DNA of 64,000 nt from Nitrospirota bacterium (GTDB lineage: Bacteria; Nitrospirota; Leptospirillia; Leptospirillales; Leptospirillaceae). The notes under the pieces are model-generated. The model made no database searches, was not told the DNA's origin, and was given only the letters and a program-made list of their open reading frames with translations. Of the stretch, positions 26,246 through 36,048 are shown piece by piece; within the stretch, counting starts at the first letter, position 1; every line of letters begins with the position of its first letter. The translations under genes and the position numbers were made by a program. The stretch lies in assembly GCA_021801345.1 (NCBI GenBank), contig JAJYYA010000066.1, forward strand, positions 1 through 64,000, given 5' to 3'.

Positions 26246-29200
26246 ATGAGCGGACGATTGCCGGTTTTCGGTCGGGGAGCAAGAAGGACCGATGATGGCC
26301 GGGGAGGGGGCTTCGAAACCCGCCTCAACGTGGCCCTGGCCGTTCTGGGGTTGATTGTCACCGTCTTTGCCCTTGCAAGCATCATCGGATCGGTCAACGC
26401 CCTCTCCCGCTCCTCGGAAAGACTCTCGCGTCTCGTCATTCTTCGTGACGACCTTCTCGCTCTCGAATCCGATGCCGGGCGCACCTATCTGGACCACGAT
26501 CCTTCTCAACGCCTTCATTTCTCCCGCGTCTACCACCGTCTCTCCTCAGGCGTGAAATCTCCGGATCTTCTTCCCCCTTCCGATCGGCAAAGAGCGACAC
26601 TTCTCCTTGTTCAGACGCGGGCTCTTGCGACGGTTCTCTTCCTCTCCGACAGCGATCGCGCGCGGAGGCAGGCCTTGGTGGCTCTCCAGACGGTTCTCCA
26701 GTCCATCGACCGGGAGGGTCTGTCGGGGGGATTGCGCCAGGAAAAAAAACATCACCGCGCCGTTCTCTCGAAAATTCGAAGGGTTATCCAGGCCGATGCC
26801 CTTTTCATCCTTCTGTTGTCGACCCTGTCCGCTCTCGCGACACTGCGCCTCATCCGTCATCTTCGGAAGGGGATCCTCCTTCCCTTTTCCTCCCTGCTCC
26901 GGTTTCTCGCGGGGACGGATCCGTCCCGTGTTAAAGAGGGAAGGAGCGGGAGAATCAGTGGAGGTGGAGAGATCGCGGAGGACATTCAGAGCGCCGGCGA
27001 CGAGATCCTGTTTTTGTCTCGGGTCCTGAGGCAGAGCGAGCAGGAGATCTATATCGTCGACGGCCGCAGCGGGACCGTTCTCTATGCCAACGAGTCCGCC
27101 CTCGGAAATCTTGGACTGACGGCCGAAGGACTCCTTCGGACCCCCTTTTCGGAGAGCGTGGAGGAGGGCGAGTCCGGGGAAGCTTTTCGGAGATTCCTCG
27201 AGGGAGAGGAGGAAAGTCTCTCCTATCGCTCGGTGCATAGACGCTCCGACAAGAGCGACTATCCGGTTGAGACCTTTCTCCAAAAAATGACGATGCGGGA
27301 GGGACCCGTCATCATTGTCTACGCCCGGAATATCTCCCGGCGCCTCCAGATGGAACAGGATCTCCGCGAGGCAAAGGAGGCGGCGGAGGAGGCGAGCCGG
27401 GCCAAGTCGGACTTTCTCTCCGTCATGAGCCACGAGATCCGGACGCCGCTCAACGGCGTGGTCGGAATGGCCGATCTTCTTCTCGACACAGATCTCGACG
27501 CCGTCCAGAGGGACTACGCCAACGTCATCAAGATCTCCGCCGACAGTCTCCTCTCGATCATCGGTGACATCCTCGACTTTTCGAAGATTGAAGCCGGCCG
27601 GATGGATCTCAACAAGGAGGATGTGTCACTCTACGAGCTGGCGGAAAATGCCGTTCTTGTCGCCAGTCCCCGGGCCCGGGAGAAGTCGCTGGGACTCTCC
27701 GTCTTCATTGATCCCTCCCTTCCCGAGTTCGTCCGGGTGGACGGAACCCGCCTCCGGCAGATTCTGCTGAACTTTCTCGGCAATGCGGTGAAGTTCACCG
27801 AAAAGGGGGCGATCGGACTCTCGCTCGAGCGTATCGAACGGGCGGAGGGCCCCGCCAACGATGAGGGAAGGGTCTGGGTTCTGTGCCGGGTGAAGGATAC
27901 CGGAATCGGGATCGCACCGGAGGCCTTGTCCCGCCTTTTCAAGCCCTTCGTGCAAGGCGACAGCTCCACGACCCGTCGATTCGGGGGGACGGGTCTTGGT
28001 CTTGCCATCAGCCGTCGCCTGGTTCTTGCGATGGGCGGAGATGTGGGCGTCGAAAGTGTTGTGGGGGAGGGATCGACCTTCTTCTTTCGCATCCCTCTGG
28101 ATCCACCGGCGACCTTCCGGGCAGGACGGTCCTTCTCTGCCCTTTCGGGAACCCCCGTTCTCATCGGGGGAGGGAACGAGTCGGAGCGGCGTCCCTTTGT
28201 CCGTCTTCTCAGGGCCTGGGAGACAGATCTTGTCGAGGCGAAGGGGGAAGCGGAGGATCTTCCCGAAAGCCCGTTCGGGGACAGGGGAGGGATCGTCCTC
28301 TGGCTCTACGAAAAGGAGACGGAGGGCAATGAGAGGTGTGCCGCTCTCGTCGGACGCCTCAAAAAACGCTTCGGGGGGACTGTTTTGCTCTCCCCCATCA
28401 AAGGGGGAAGCGCTCCCGAAACGGAGGAGTGTATCAGGAGAGCGGGGGGGATTCCTGTCGACTTTCCCCTGCTCCCTTCGCGGTTTTTTCTCTCGCTGGC
28501 CAATGCCGGACGGGGGGGCGCGAATTCCGGGGAGGAGCATGTGTCAGATCAAGAGAGGGTGCCGGCCGTCACGGAAGCCAAGGGAGCCAAAGTCCTCCTC
28601 GTCGAGGACAATGCCGTCAATCAGCGGGTGGGGAGGCTGCTTCTCGAGCAGATGGGGCTCTGCGTCTCGGTCGCCTCCAACGGTCAGGAGGCGACCGAAC
28701 TCCTCGATCGGGAGTCCTTCAGGGTGGTCTTCATGGATGTGCGCATGCCGGTCATGGACGGCCTCGAAGCCTCGCGCAGGATCCGCGAGCGAGAGGCGGT
28801 CAAGGGAGCGGAACACACCCCCATCGTCGCCATGACGGCCAACGCCATGGAGGGGGATCGGGAAACCTGCCTTTCCGCCGGGATGGACGACTATCTCTCG
28901 AAGCCCCTGCGGAGGGAGAGTCTCGAGACGGTGGTGAAGAGGTGGCTGATCGGCCAGGCTCCTGCCGTCGACGTGAACCGGCTTTCCGAGATTTTCGGAG
29001 ACGATCCGGTGGCGTGGAAGGAGATGCTCGCCTTCTTCCTCGATTCCCTCGCCGAAATGTCTGCCCGGCTTGATCAGGCCCTGGCCGGGGGGACTCCGGA
29101 GGAGATCTCCGCCGCCGCACACGAAATGAAAGGGGCGGCCGCCAATATGGGCGCCAAGCCTCTGGCGGACCTTTCCGCGGAACTCGAGAAAAGGACGGAC

Positions 29201-29281
29201 TTTCCGGGAATGCGGGAAAAGATCGCATGCGAGATCGCCCGCATCAAAGGCTTTGTGGGGGGGTTCAATGTCGGATCGTAG
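26246..29281 (+). CDS. Hybrid sensor histidine kinase with PAS, receiver and HPt domains
   Basis: 1011 residues. Order: a membrane helix at about 30-52, an extracytoplasmic helical sensor region, a second helix at about 187-208, PAS at about 255-375, HisKA with the phospho-His H396 in '[11 protein letters not shown]', HATPase with '[13 protein letters not shown]', 'KDTGIGI' and '[11 protein letters not shown]', a degenerate receiver-like stretch, a true receiver with D831 in '[13 protein letters not shown]', and a C-terminal HPt with H959 in '[14 protein letters not shown]'. This is a complete BarA/ArcB-like phosphorelay in one chain. The output regulator may be the single-domain receiver encoded two genes upstream. 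Confidence 0.93.
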   Translation: MSGRLPVFGRGARRTDDGRGGGFETRLNVALAVLGLIVTVFALASIIGSVNALSRSSERLSRLVILRDDLLALESDAGRTYLDHDPSQRLHFSRVYHRLSSGVKSPDLLPPSDRQRATLLLVQTRALATVLFLSDSDRARRQALVALQTVLQSIDREGLSGGLRQEKKHHRAVLSKIRRVIQADALFILLLSTLSALATLRLIRHLRKGILLPFSSLLRFLAGTDPSRVKEGRSGRISGGGEIAEDIQSAGDEILFLSRVLRQSEQEIYIVDGRSGTVLYANESALGNLGLTAEGLLRTPFSESVEEGESGEAFRRFLEGEEESLSYRSVHRRSDKSDYPVETFLQKMTMREGPVIIVYARNISRRLQMEQDLREAKEAAEEASRAKSDFLSVMSHEIRTPLNGVVGMADLLLDTDLDAVQRDYANVIKISADSLLSIIGDILDFSKIEAGRMDLNKEDVSLYELAENAVLVASPRAREKSLGLSVFIDPSLPEFVRVDGTRLRQILLNFLGNAVKFTEKGAIGLSLERIERAEGPANDEGRVWVLCRVKDTGIGIAPEALSRLFKPFVQGDSSTTRRFGGTGLGLAISRRLVLAMGGDVGVESVVGEGSTFFFRIPLDPPATFRAGRSFSALSGTPVLIGGGNESERRPFVRLLRAWETDLVEAKGEAEDLPESPFGDRGGIVLWLYEKETEGNERCAALVGRLKKRFGGTVLLSPIKGGSAPETEECIRRAGGIPVDFPLLPSRFFLSLANAGRGGANSGEEHVSDQERVPAVTEAKGAKVLLVEDNAVNQRVGRLLLEQMGLCVSVASNGQEATELLDRESFRVVFMDVRMPVMDGLEASRRIREREAVKGAEHTPIVAMTANAMEGDRETCLSAGMDDYLSKPLRRESLETVVKRWLIGQAPAVDVNRLSEIFGDDPVAWKEMLAFFLDSLAEMSARLDQALAGGTPEEISAAAHEMKGAAANMGAKPLADLSAELEKRTDFPGMREKIACEIARIKGFVGGFNVGS

Positions 29282-29319
29282 GATGAAGGGCGGACCCGTC
29301 GGCAGCCTCCGGAGTCCCC

Positions 29320-30543
29320 GTGCCGTTTAGCGGCGACTGGAAGGCGCTGGGAGGCTTCGAGCGCCGGGTTGTGGGCGCGGCATTTTTGGGGTGGAGCCTC
29401 GACGCCTTCGACTTCTTTCTTCTGGTCTTCGTCATGAAGGATGTGGCTCGGACCTTCGGGGTGGGGCTCGTCACGGTCACGATGGCCCTCTTTCTGACCC
29501 TGGCTGCCCGCCCGGTCGGAGCGCTTCTTTTCGGCCGCCTTGCCGACCGTTTCGGGCGGCGACCGGTCCTCATGGCGGTCATGGCTCTCTATCCCCTTTT
29601 TGCCTTTCTCTCCGCGCTGGCGCCTTCGATCGGGAGCTTTCTTCTTCTCCGGGGGCTCTTCGGGGTCGCGATGGGGGGCGAGTGGGGGGCGGGCGCCTCC
29701 CTTGTCATGGAGAGCGTTCCTCCCCGATGTCGGGGGTTCGTCTCGGGACTTCTCCAGGCCGGGTATCCCTTCGGCTATCTTCTGGCGGCACTCGCCTATG
29801 CCCTGCTCTATCCCGTGACCGGATGGCGGGGGCTTCTGATGCTCGGGATCCTTCCCGCCTTCGTCGTCTTTTTTGTGCGGCGGGGGGTCCCGGAGTCGGC
29901 CGCCTTCTCCGAGGGGCGCAAATCTCCCGTCCCTTCCTTTTCGGCGACCGTACGGAGATTTTGGAAGGTCGGGGCCTTTGCCATTCTCCTTATGACCGCC
30001 TTCAACGTTCTCGGGCACGGAACACAGGACCTCTATCCAACCCTTCTCGAAAGCCGCCGGGGGCTCTCCCCGAAGACGGTCGGGGGGCTGGCCGTGCTCT
30101 ACAATACCGGGGCGATCATGGGCGGTATTGTCCTGGGGACGCTCTCCGAGCGTATCGGCCGGAGGCGGGCGATCTGGCTCGCCTCACTCATGGCGATCGC
30201 CCTTCTTCCGCTTTGGGGGTTCGGCGGGTCGCTCGCCGCGATCGCGGCAGGATCCTTCCTGATGCAGTGTGCCGTTCAGGGGGCGTGGGGCGTGGTCCCC
30301 GCCTATCTCAACGAACTCTCCCCTCCGGCGATCCGGGGCACCTTCCCCGGGGTGGTCTACCAGACCGGGAATCTTCTGGCGGCGGCGACCGCACCGCTTG
30401 AAGCCCATCTGGCCAAGGTCGCCGGAGGGCGACTCGACCTGGCGCTCGTCGCCGTTGCCGGAGGAGCGGCGCTGGCGATTGCCCTTTTGATCGGTCGCGG
30501 CCCCGAACAAAGGGGAGAGAGGCTTCACTGCCACGAGGTCTAG
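29320..30543 (+). CDS. Major facilitator superfamily transporter
   Basis: A 407-residue protein with about 12 hydrophobic segments. The signature between helices 2 and 3, 'GRLADRFGRRPVLM', and 'GWSLDAFDFFLLVFVMKDV' in helix 1 place it near the metabolite:H+ symporters that carry sugar acids, aromatic acids or sialic acid (SHS/AAHS). Substrate is unknown. The start is a GTG at 29320 with GGAG upstream; it follows the kinase gene by 38 bases. Its stop TAG shares CTAG with the stop of the convergent RuBisCO-like gene. Confidence 0.88.
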   Translation: MPFSGDWKALGGFERRVVGAAFLGWSLDAFDFFLLVFVMKDVARTFGVGLVTVTMALFLTLAARPVGALLFGRLADRFGRRPVLMAVMALYPLFAFLSALAPSIGSFLLLRGLFGVAMGGEWGAGASLVMESVPPRCRGFVSGLLQAGYPFGYLLAALAYALLYPVTGWRGLLMLGILPAFVVFFVRRGVPESAAFSEGRKSPVPSFSATVRRFWKVGAFAILLMTAFNVLGHGTQDLYPTLLESRRGLSPKTVGGLAVLYNTGAIMGGIVLGTLSERIGRRRAIWLASLMAIALLPLWGFGGSLAAIAAGSFLMQCAVQGAWGVVPAYLNELSPPAIRGTFPGVVYQTGNLLAAATAPLEAHLAKVAGGRLDLALVAVAGGAALAIALLIGRGPEQRGERLHCHEV

Positions 30544-31721
30544 ACGTAGGTCGCAAACGCCGTGAGAGCGCGATCGAGTGCCTTGTGGGTCTTGCGGTAG
30601 CGGTCAAGGGGGATCTTCTGCGACCAGGCCTCCCAGGCTTGCCGGATCGACTGTCCTCCCGCCCTCGCGCCGTCCGGATGTCCGCAGACGCCTCCTCCGC
30701 AGAGGTAGGCGAAGTCCGGTCCGAAGATGTCGGCGTGGATCCCGAGTGTCCCCGCATGCATTCCTCCGCCGACGGCGATCAGGGAGGTCTTCAGTGGGCC
30801 CATGGGCTCATTGCAGATTTCAAGGACGCTCTTGAGGTGGCTCTTCTTGGCTTTAAGCGTTCCCGCAAGGGCCGGATAGAGGATAATGTCCGAGCCCAGG
30901 ATCCGCATGAACCGGGCCCAGGCCCGGACGGACATTCCGTGGGGCTGCCAGAGCCAGTCGGAGGTCGCCATGTGGGCCATGATCGGGGCGACGGCATGGC
31001 GGGCCAGCTCTTCGAGCATGGGGAAGCCCGAGGCGGCGGGGCTCAGCATGGCGATCTTCGCTCCGGCCCGTCCCCCGGCCAGGTAGCGCTCGACCATGGC
31101 GGAGGGCCTGTCCACCGTGTGCATCATGACCCACTTGGGCTCTCCCGTCTCCTCCTCGGCACGTCTTGCGGCCTCGACCGTCGCCTCAAGACGTTTGATA
31201 TAATCCTCCGCAGGCTCCTGGAGGAGTTCGTCGCTCTTGACCACATCCATGCCGCCCACCAGACTTTCGTAGGCGATGTGGGAGTACTCCGCGGGCGTGA
31301 GTCCCTGGGACGGCTTGAGGACGGTGATGAAGAGGGGGCGATCTTTGATCTTGCGCCGCTTTGCGATGCCCTCGGCACCGAACTGGGGGCCCGGGAAGCG
31401 GGAGAGGAGCGTCTCCGGAGGATGGAAGTCGGTGAGCTCGATCGACTTCAGGATGTTGAGACAGCTGATCTCTCCGGCGATCGACAGCACCAGTCCGTAG
31501 GCCGAGGCGATGCGCTGGGACGGAACCATGATCTCGACCGTGGCCTTGCCCTTGCCGGTCTTCAAAAGGGCCGGACGGGCGGCAAAGCGTTCCGTCTGGG
31601 CCGTCTCGTAGGAGGTCTTCTTGACGCCCAGGCTCATCTCGCGGGCAATGAGGTTCGCCGCGCGGGTAAGGTCGTCGGTTCGGATCGTATAGGTGGTCCG
31701 GATCATCTCTGGTTTTGACAT
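30540..31721 (-). CDS. RuBisCO-like protein (form IV)
   Basis: 393 residues with the RuBisCO large-subunit fold, but with the form IV pattern. Seen: 'KPSQGLTPAEYSHIAYESL' (the catalytic Lys region keeps Lys), 'GGMDVVKSDELL' (keeps the Lys, Asp and Glu that form the carbamylated metal site) and 'AVGGGMHAG' in place of the phosphate-binding SGGIH. The substrate-side 'HRAMH' of true enzymes is replaced by 'MAHMAT'. So metal chemistry may persist but carboxylation is unlikely. Known form IV proteins are enolases or isomerases in methionine salvage or related sulfur metabolism; the role in Leptospirillum is unsettled. No other methionine-salvage gene is adjacent. Confidence 0.9.
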   Translation of the reverse strand: MSKPEMIRTTYTIRTDDLTRAANLIAREMSLGVKKTSYETAQTERFAARPALLKTGKGKATVEIMVPSQRIASAYGLVLSIAGEISCLNILKSIELTDFHPPETLLSRFPGPQFGAEGIAKRRKIKDRPLFITVLKPSQGLTPAEYSHIAYESLVGGMDVVKSDELLQEPAEDYIKRLEATVEAARRAEEETGEPKWVMMHTVDRPSAMVERYLAGGRAGAKIAMLSPAASGFPMLEELARHAVAPIMAHMATSDWLWQPHGMSVRAWARFMRILGSDIILYPALAGTLKAKKSHLKSVLEICNEPMGPLKTSLIAVGGGMHAGTLGIHADIFGPDFAYLCGGGVCGHPDGARAGGQSIRQAWEAWSQKIPLDRYRKTHKALDRALTAFATYV

Positions 31722-31851
31722 GGGAACCTCAAAAGCTCATGGTGGATGTGATGGGAGTCCCGGGAAGGACTCTCTCCCCTTCCGCTCTACAATAGGCGAA
31801 AGCCGCTCTGCCTGCAAGGCGGGAGAGAAAAAATGAAGGAGAATCGAACTC

Positions 31852-32535
31852 ATGGGTGATGCAATGACGGCGCGGATTGAACGGATCGACTCTTTTGCCG
31901 AGGATGTGAGGCTTTTTCGACTGGTGCCGGAGAGGGGGGAGGTGGACTTTGTCCAGGGGCAGTTCATCCGGGTCCTCTGGGAGGGGGAGAAGGGCGCCTA
32001 CTTTGCCATCGCCTCTCCCCCCTACGAAAAGAGATATCTCGAGATCCTGGTCAAGCGCGGGAAGGGGGTTTCGGAGAGGCTTTTCTCCCTGACGGGAGGA
32101 GAGATCCTTTCCTTTGAGGGACCCCTCGGAAACGGCTTTCCCCTCGATCCCCACAAGAGCCGGAATCTTCTCTTCGTCGGTGTCGGGACGGCGATCGCCC
32201 CCCTTCGTTCGACCCTGCTCGAGGCTCTCCGGCGACGGTCGGAGTTCGGACGCCTGGCATTGTATTTCGGAACGATGACCCCGAACCACCTTTATTTTGG
32301 GGAGGATCTTGCCGCATGGAGCGCGATGGGGGTGGACGTCGTCGTGACGGTGACCTTCCCCGACGCGAAATGGGACCGGCATTCGGGATTTGTCCAGCAC
32401 ATTCTCAGGGCCGAATCGCACCCGCTTCCGGGAACGGTGGCCTACCTCTGCGGCATGAAGGAGATGGTCGAGGAGACGATCGGGGTCCTCAAGGAGAGGG
32501 CGATTCCCGAGGAGCATATTCTTCAGAACCTCTGA
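31852..32535 (+). CDS. Ferredoxin-NADP reductase-family flavin oxidoreductase
   Basis: 227 residues with the FNR two-domain layout: an FAD barrel with 'VQGQFIRVLW' and 'FAIASPPYEKRYLEILVKR' (RxYS-like region reduced to 'FAIASPP'), 'GPLGNGFPLD', then the NAD(P) domain with 'LLFVGVGTAIAPLRS' and 'YLCGMKEMVEE'. There is no C-terminal iron-sulfur cysteine cluster, unlike PyrK or HydG subunits. Probably reduces a soluble electron carrier. It diverges from the RuBisCO-like gene across 130 bases. AAGGAGA lies 11 bases before the ATG; an internal ATG at 31864 is possible. Confidence 0.85.
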   Translation: MGDAMTARIERIDSFAEDVRLFRLVPERGEVDFVQGQFIRVLWEGEKGAYFAIASPPYEKRYLEILVKRGKGVSERLFSLTGGEILSFEGPLGNGFPLDPHKSRNLLFVGVGTAIAPLRSTLLEALRRRSEFGRLALYFGTMTPNHLYFGEDLAAWSAMGVDVVVTVTFPDAKWDRHSGFVQHILRAESHPLPGTVAYLCGMKEMVEETIGVLKERAIPEEHILQNL

Positions 32536-32692
32536 CGGAAATAATCTCTTTGAGGCCAGAATTGACCTCGAAGGCGGGGGGCCGTAGGATGATAGAGGAG
32601 TCTTGAAGGCGGCCCTCGCGCTTTTTGTGGAGCCATTTCGCGAGCCGGACCTTTGACAATCGTTACCGCTTTGGCTGTGCCCGTATGCCGAT

Positions 32693-32726
32693 CCCCTCCC
32701 AAAGACCCTACCGGGTTGGGAAGGGG
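32693..32726 (+). promoter_or_regulatory. Stem-loop in the leader of the proteasome operon
   Basis: CCCCTCCCAA pairs with TTGGGAAGGGG (one bulged A) around a 13-base loop, ending 37 bases before the mpa start. There is no T-run, so it is not a plain terminator. It could protect the message or serve as a protein or small-RNA target. The other bases from 32536 to 32763 hold no gene. Confidence 0.45.
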
Positions 32727-32763
32727 CGGGCAGACAACTCTTTTGACGACGAGGTCCCCGTTC

Positions 32764-34461
32764 ATGGACAAGAATGATCCTCTGACAAGAAAGTCTCCCG
32801 CCTCCGCCTCAGCTCATTCTCAGAGCGAAGGCGGGGGGGCCGGGCCCTTTGCCGAGATTCTCGAGGGGGTGGAGAGCCTCCTGCGAAGACTCGACGGAAA
32901 AGAGGAGGAGATCCGGCTCGCCTACAGGATCAAGAAGCGGCTTCTCGAGATCGAAAACGACTGGCAGAAGATCTCCGACGAGTCGGCTCGCCTCTCCGAG
33001 GTTCTGGAGAAGGTGACCAAGCCGGCCTTCCGGATCGGGACCTGTCTGGGGAGGGCGGAGGACGGACTTGTGTGGGTCACGGTCGGGGGAGGGGACTACC
33101 AGGCCTCTGTGGATCCGCGGGTCGACCTGTTAACTCTCAAAAAGGGCGACAGGGTTCGTCTCAACGAGGCGCTCTCCGTTCTGGGCGCACTCGGCCTCGA
33201 CATGGCCGGCCCCGTGGTCCGGGTGGCTCGGGAGCTTCCCGACGGGCGCGTCGAGGTGGGCTCCGACCGTCCCGACAGCCAGCTCGGGACCGTCATCGAC
33301 CGGTCGGAGAGCCTCGAAGGGGAGAGCCTGTCGGCGGGAGATCTCGTCCGTCTCGACAGCACCTCCCGGGTGATTGTCGAAAGGGTCCGGAAGCGGGAGG
33401 AGGGGTATCTTCTGGCCGAGGTGCCCAAGGTCGGCTGGGAGTCGATCGGAGGCCAGAAGGAGGCCATCGGGGAGATCAAAAAGGCAATCCTGAATCCGCT
33501 TCTCTACCCGGAGTCCTATGCCCGCTACAACTTTCGCTCCCCCCGGGGATTCCTTCTTTACGGCCCTCCGGGCTGCGGAAAGACCCTGATCGGCAAGGCC
33601 ACCGCCCGGGAGATTGCCGAGCGCCTCTCCGGCAAGAAGGGCCGGGATCTCAAGGGGGTCTTTTTTCACATCAAGGGTCCGGAGATCCTCAATATGTGGC
33701 TAGGCGAGTCCGAGCGCATCGTCCGCGAGCTCTTCGAAGAGGGGGAGAAGATCCGGGCGGCGGGAGACTTCCCCGTTCTCTTCATCGACGAGGCGGAGGC
33801 GATCCTCGGAACCCGCCGGAGCGGTCGGGGCTTCAGTATCCACAATACGATCGTCCCCATGTTCTGTGCGCTTCTCGATGGACTTGAAGGACCCAGGGGC
33901 TTCGAGATGGTCATCCTTGCCACCAACCGCCCCGAGATGATCGACCCGGCAATCCTCCGTCCGGGCCGGATCGACCGCAAGATCAAGGTGCTCCGTCCTT
34001 CTTCTGAGGCCGCGCTGGAGATCCTCGGGATCCACATGGGAGAGACCGTTCCCCTCGATCCCTCTGCCGGCGATCGGCAGGCGCTCCTGCAAGGCTTCCG
34101 CGACCGGTTTTTCGAACGCTCCGATGCCAACATCGTCTTTGAGGTCCTGCGGCGCTCCGGGGCGAGAACGCCGATCTACCGGTCTGACCTTTCGAGCGGA
34201 GCCGTTCTCGGATCGATCGTCCAGCGGGCGAAGGAGCGGGCGCTCCTCCGGGAAATCGAGGAGGAGAAGGGGGGAGGGCTGACCCTCGACGATCTTCTCT
34301 GGGCCGTGAACACCGAGTTCGAGGAAGGAGACATCCTCCCCCCGCCGGAGATGGCCCTCGACTGGATGGGACTACAGGACATCGAAACCCAGGACGTGGT
34401 CGATGTGCGGCGCGTCCGGAGCGCACCGGGAGCGCGTTTTGTCTCCCGGGCGATCGAGTAG
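32764..34461 (+). CDS. mpa: Proteasome-associated AAA ATPase (Mpa/ARC)
   Basis: Ring ATPase that recognises the tag, unfolds the tagged protein and feeds it to the 20S core. 565 residues: an N-terminal coiled coil (about 28-85, which binds Pup-type modifiers), OB folds (about 90-225), then one AAA module with Walker A 'GPPGCGKT' at 267-274, Walker B 'VLFIDEAEAIL' near 338-348, and 'ATNRPEMIDPAILRPGRIDRK'. I chose the ATG at 32764 (GAGG nine bases away) over a TTG at 32653 because the added 37 residues look random. The C-terminus ends 'RFVSRAIE' and lacks the QYL docking tripeptide of actinobacterial homologues. First gene of the operon. Confidence 0.95.
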   Translation: MDKNDPLTRKSPASASAHSQSEGGGAGPFAEILEGVESLLRRLDGKEEEIRLAYRIKKRLLEIENDWQKISDESARLSEVLEKVTKPAFRIGTCLGRAEDGLVWVTVGGGDYQASVDPRVDLLTLKKGDRVRLNEALSVLGALGLDMAGPVVRVARELPDGRVEVGSDRPDSQLGTVIDRSESLEGESLSAGDLVRLDSTSRVIVERVRKREEGYLLAEVPKVGWESIGGQKEAIGEIKKAILNPLLYPESYARYNFRSPRGFLLYGPPGCGKTLIGKATAREIAERLSGKKGRDLKGVFFHIKGPEILNMWLGESERIVRELFEEGEKIRAAGDFPVLFIDEAEAILGTRRSGRGFSIHNTIVPMFCALLDGLEGPRGFEMVILATNRPEMIDPAILRPGRIDRKIKVLRPSSEAALEILGIHMGETVPLDPSAGDRQALLQGFRDRFFERSDANIVFEVLRRSGARTPIYRSDLSSGAVLGSIVQRAKERALLREIEEEKGGGLTLDDLLWAVNTEFEEGDILPPPEMALDWMGLQDIETQDVVDVRRVRSAPGARFVSRAIE

Positions 34462-34470
34462 CTTCCGTCC

Positions 34471-36048
34471 ATGGCCCCCGAGAGCCGAAGGGATCCCTGC
34501 CGTTTTGGAACGGCCGATATTCTCTGCGGGATCGAGACCGAGTTCGGCATCATCCGAAAGGATCTGGAGAGCTCCGATCCGGTGGTCGAGTCGATGGAGC
34601 TCGTCCGGGCCTACCGGGAGACCTCGTTCGGCAACTGGGCCTATGACGAGGAGGATCCCCGGGCCGATGCCCGGGGGGGGCGGGCCGAGCGTCTCGCCCA
34701 GGACGAAGAGGAGGAGGCCTTCCTCCAGACGGATATTCAGAGGGGATTTTCGTTTCGGGAGTCCAAGAGCGACCGGATCCTCAAGAACGGGGCGCGCTTC
34801 TACAACGACCATACCCATCCCGAATACTCGACCCCCGAGTGTCTGACGCTTCGCGATCTGCTTCTTTTCGACCGGGCGGGGACGGAGATCCTCCGCGAGG
34901 CGGTGCGCCTTAGGGAGGAGTCTCTCAAAGGGCCCGGCGTCCTCGGACTTTACCGGAACAATACCGACTTCCACGGACACAGTTACGGCTGCCACGAAAA
35001 CTACCTGCTTCCCCGGGAAATGTCCTTCTCCGAGATCGCCCGGGGCCTCACCCCCTTTCTTGTCGCCCGCATCCTCCTGACCGGGGCGGGGAAGGTGGGC
35101 CGGGAGGGGGAGGACGGGATCCGTGCGGACGGATACCAGATCTCCCAGCGGGCGGACTTCATGGAGACTCTTACGGGGGTCGACACGATGCAGCGTCGCC
35201 CTCTGGTGAACAGCCGCGACGAGCCCCATGCCGACAGGGATCGCTACCGCCGCCTCCATCTTATCTGCGGGGACGCGAACATGTCGGAGTGGCAGACGGC
35301 CATGAAGGTGGGGATGACGCGCCTCGTCCTCGCGGCCCTCTTTCTCCGGCCTGGTCCGGTTCCCGACCTCGCCGATCCGGTGGCGGCGATCCGCTCCATC
35401 TCCCGGGCCCGAAAGGGACAGGTCGCGGTGGCCTGCGAGAACGGGAGGACAATGACGGCCGACGAGATCCTTTCCCTCTACCGCACGCAGGTCGATCGGG
35501 TCGTGCAAAGCGAAGAGGACCGCTGGGTTGTCGAGGAGTGGGACCGGGCCCTTTCCGACTATCGGGCCGATCCCGACCGACTCGCAGACCGGGTGGACTG
35601 GGTGGCCAAAGAATCCCTGCTCTCATGGGCCTGTCAGGAGCAAAAAGTCTCCTCGGGGGATCCCTGGCTTCAGAGTCTCGATCTGGCCTACCACGACATT
35701 GATCCGGGGGAGGGGCTTTTCTGGCCTCTCGAAGAGGAGGGGAGCATGAGGCGGCTGACCCGGCCCGAGGAGGTGCTTGATGCCTGCCTCAATCCTCCTG
35801 CTCTGGGTCGGGCTCCGATCCGATCGGCCATACTCTCCCGCTTCGGAGGTGAGGTTCGGGAGGCCGGGTGGGAGAGGATCGTCTTTGTGGGAGGGGAGAG
35901 CTTCGATCTTCCTCCCTATCTTGAAGCCGATGCGGGCAAGGTTCGGCGTCTTTTGGACCGGATTGCCGAAATGGACGACCCGGCGGATCTCGGGGCGGTC
36001 ATTCGGGAGATGAACAGCGAAGGAGGCTACGGTGGAGCGAACAGATAG
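34471..36048 (+). CDS. dop: Depupylase/deamidase Dop
   Basis: Removes the modifier from tagged proteins (and deamidates modifiers ending in Gln). 525 residues of the glutamine-synthetase-like carboxylate-amine fold. 'GIETEFG' at residues 20-26 binds metal and ATP; 'NGARFYNDHTHPEYS' carries the key Asp; also 'NNTDFHGHSYGCHENYL', 'YQISQRADF' and 'DEPHADRDRYRRLHLICGDANMSEW'. A long insertion after the first strand, containing 'DEEDPRADARGG' (about residues 45-95), corresponds to the Dop loop that PafA lacks, which is why I call this copy Dop. It starts nine bases after mpa and overlaps the modifier gene by 17 bases. Confidence 0.93.
   Translation: MAPESRRDPCRFGTADILCGIETEFGIIRKDLESSDPVVESMELVRAYRETSFGNWAYDEEDPRADARGGRAERLAQDEEEEAFLQTDIQRGFSFRESKSDRILKNGARFYNDHTHPEYSTPECLTLRDLLLFDRAGTEILREAVRLREESLKGPGVLGLYRNNTDFHGHSYGCHENYLLPREMSFSEIARGLTPFLVARILLTGAGKVGREGEDGIRADGYQISQRADFMETLTGVDTMQRRPLVNSRDEPHADRDRYRRLHLICGDANMSEWQTAMKVGMTRLVLAALFLRPGPVPDLADPVAAIRSISRARKGQVAVACENGRTMTADEILSLYRTQVDRVVQSEEDRWVVEEWDRALSDYRADPDRLADRVDWVAKESLLSWACQEQKVSSGDPWLQSLDLAYHDIDPGEGLFWPLEEEGSMRRLTRPEEVLDACLNPPALGRAPIRSAILSRFGGEVREAGWERIVFVGGESFDLPPYLEADAGKVRRLLDRIAEMDDPADLGAVIREMNSEGGYGGANR

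Noticed and set aside
32653-32690. TTGACA at 32653 as promoter of the proteasome operon
   Set aside because: No acceptable -10 at 16-18 bases; the nearest TATGCC is about 25 bases away.
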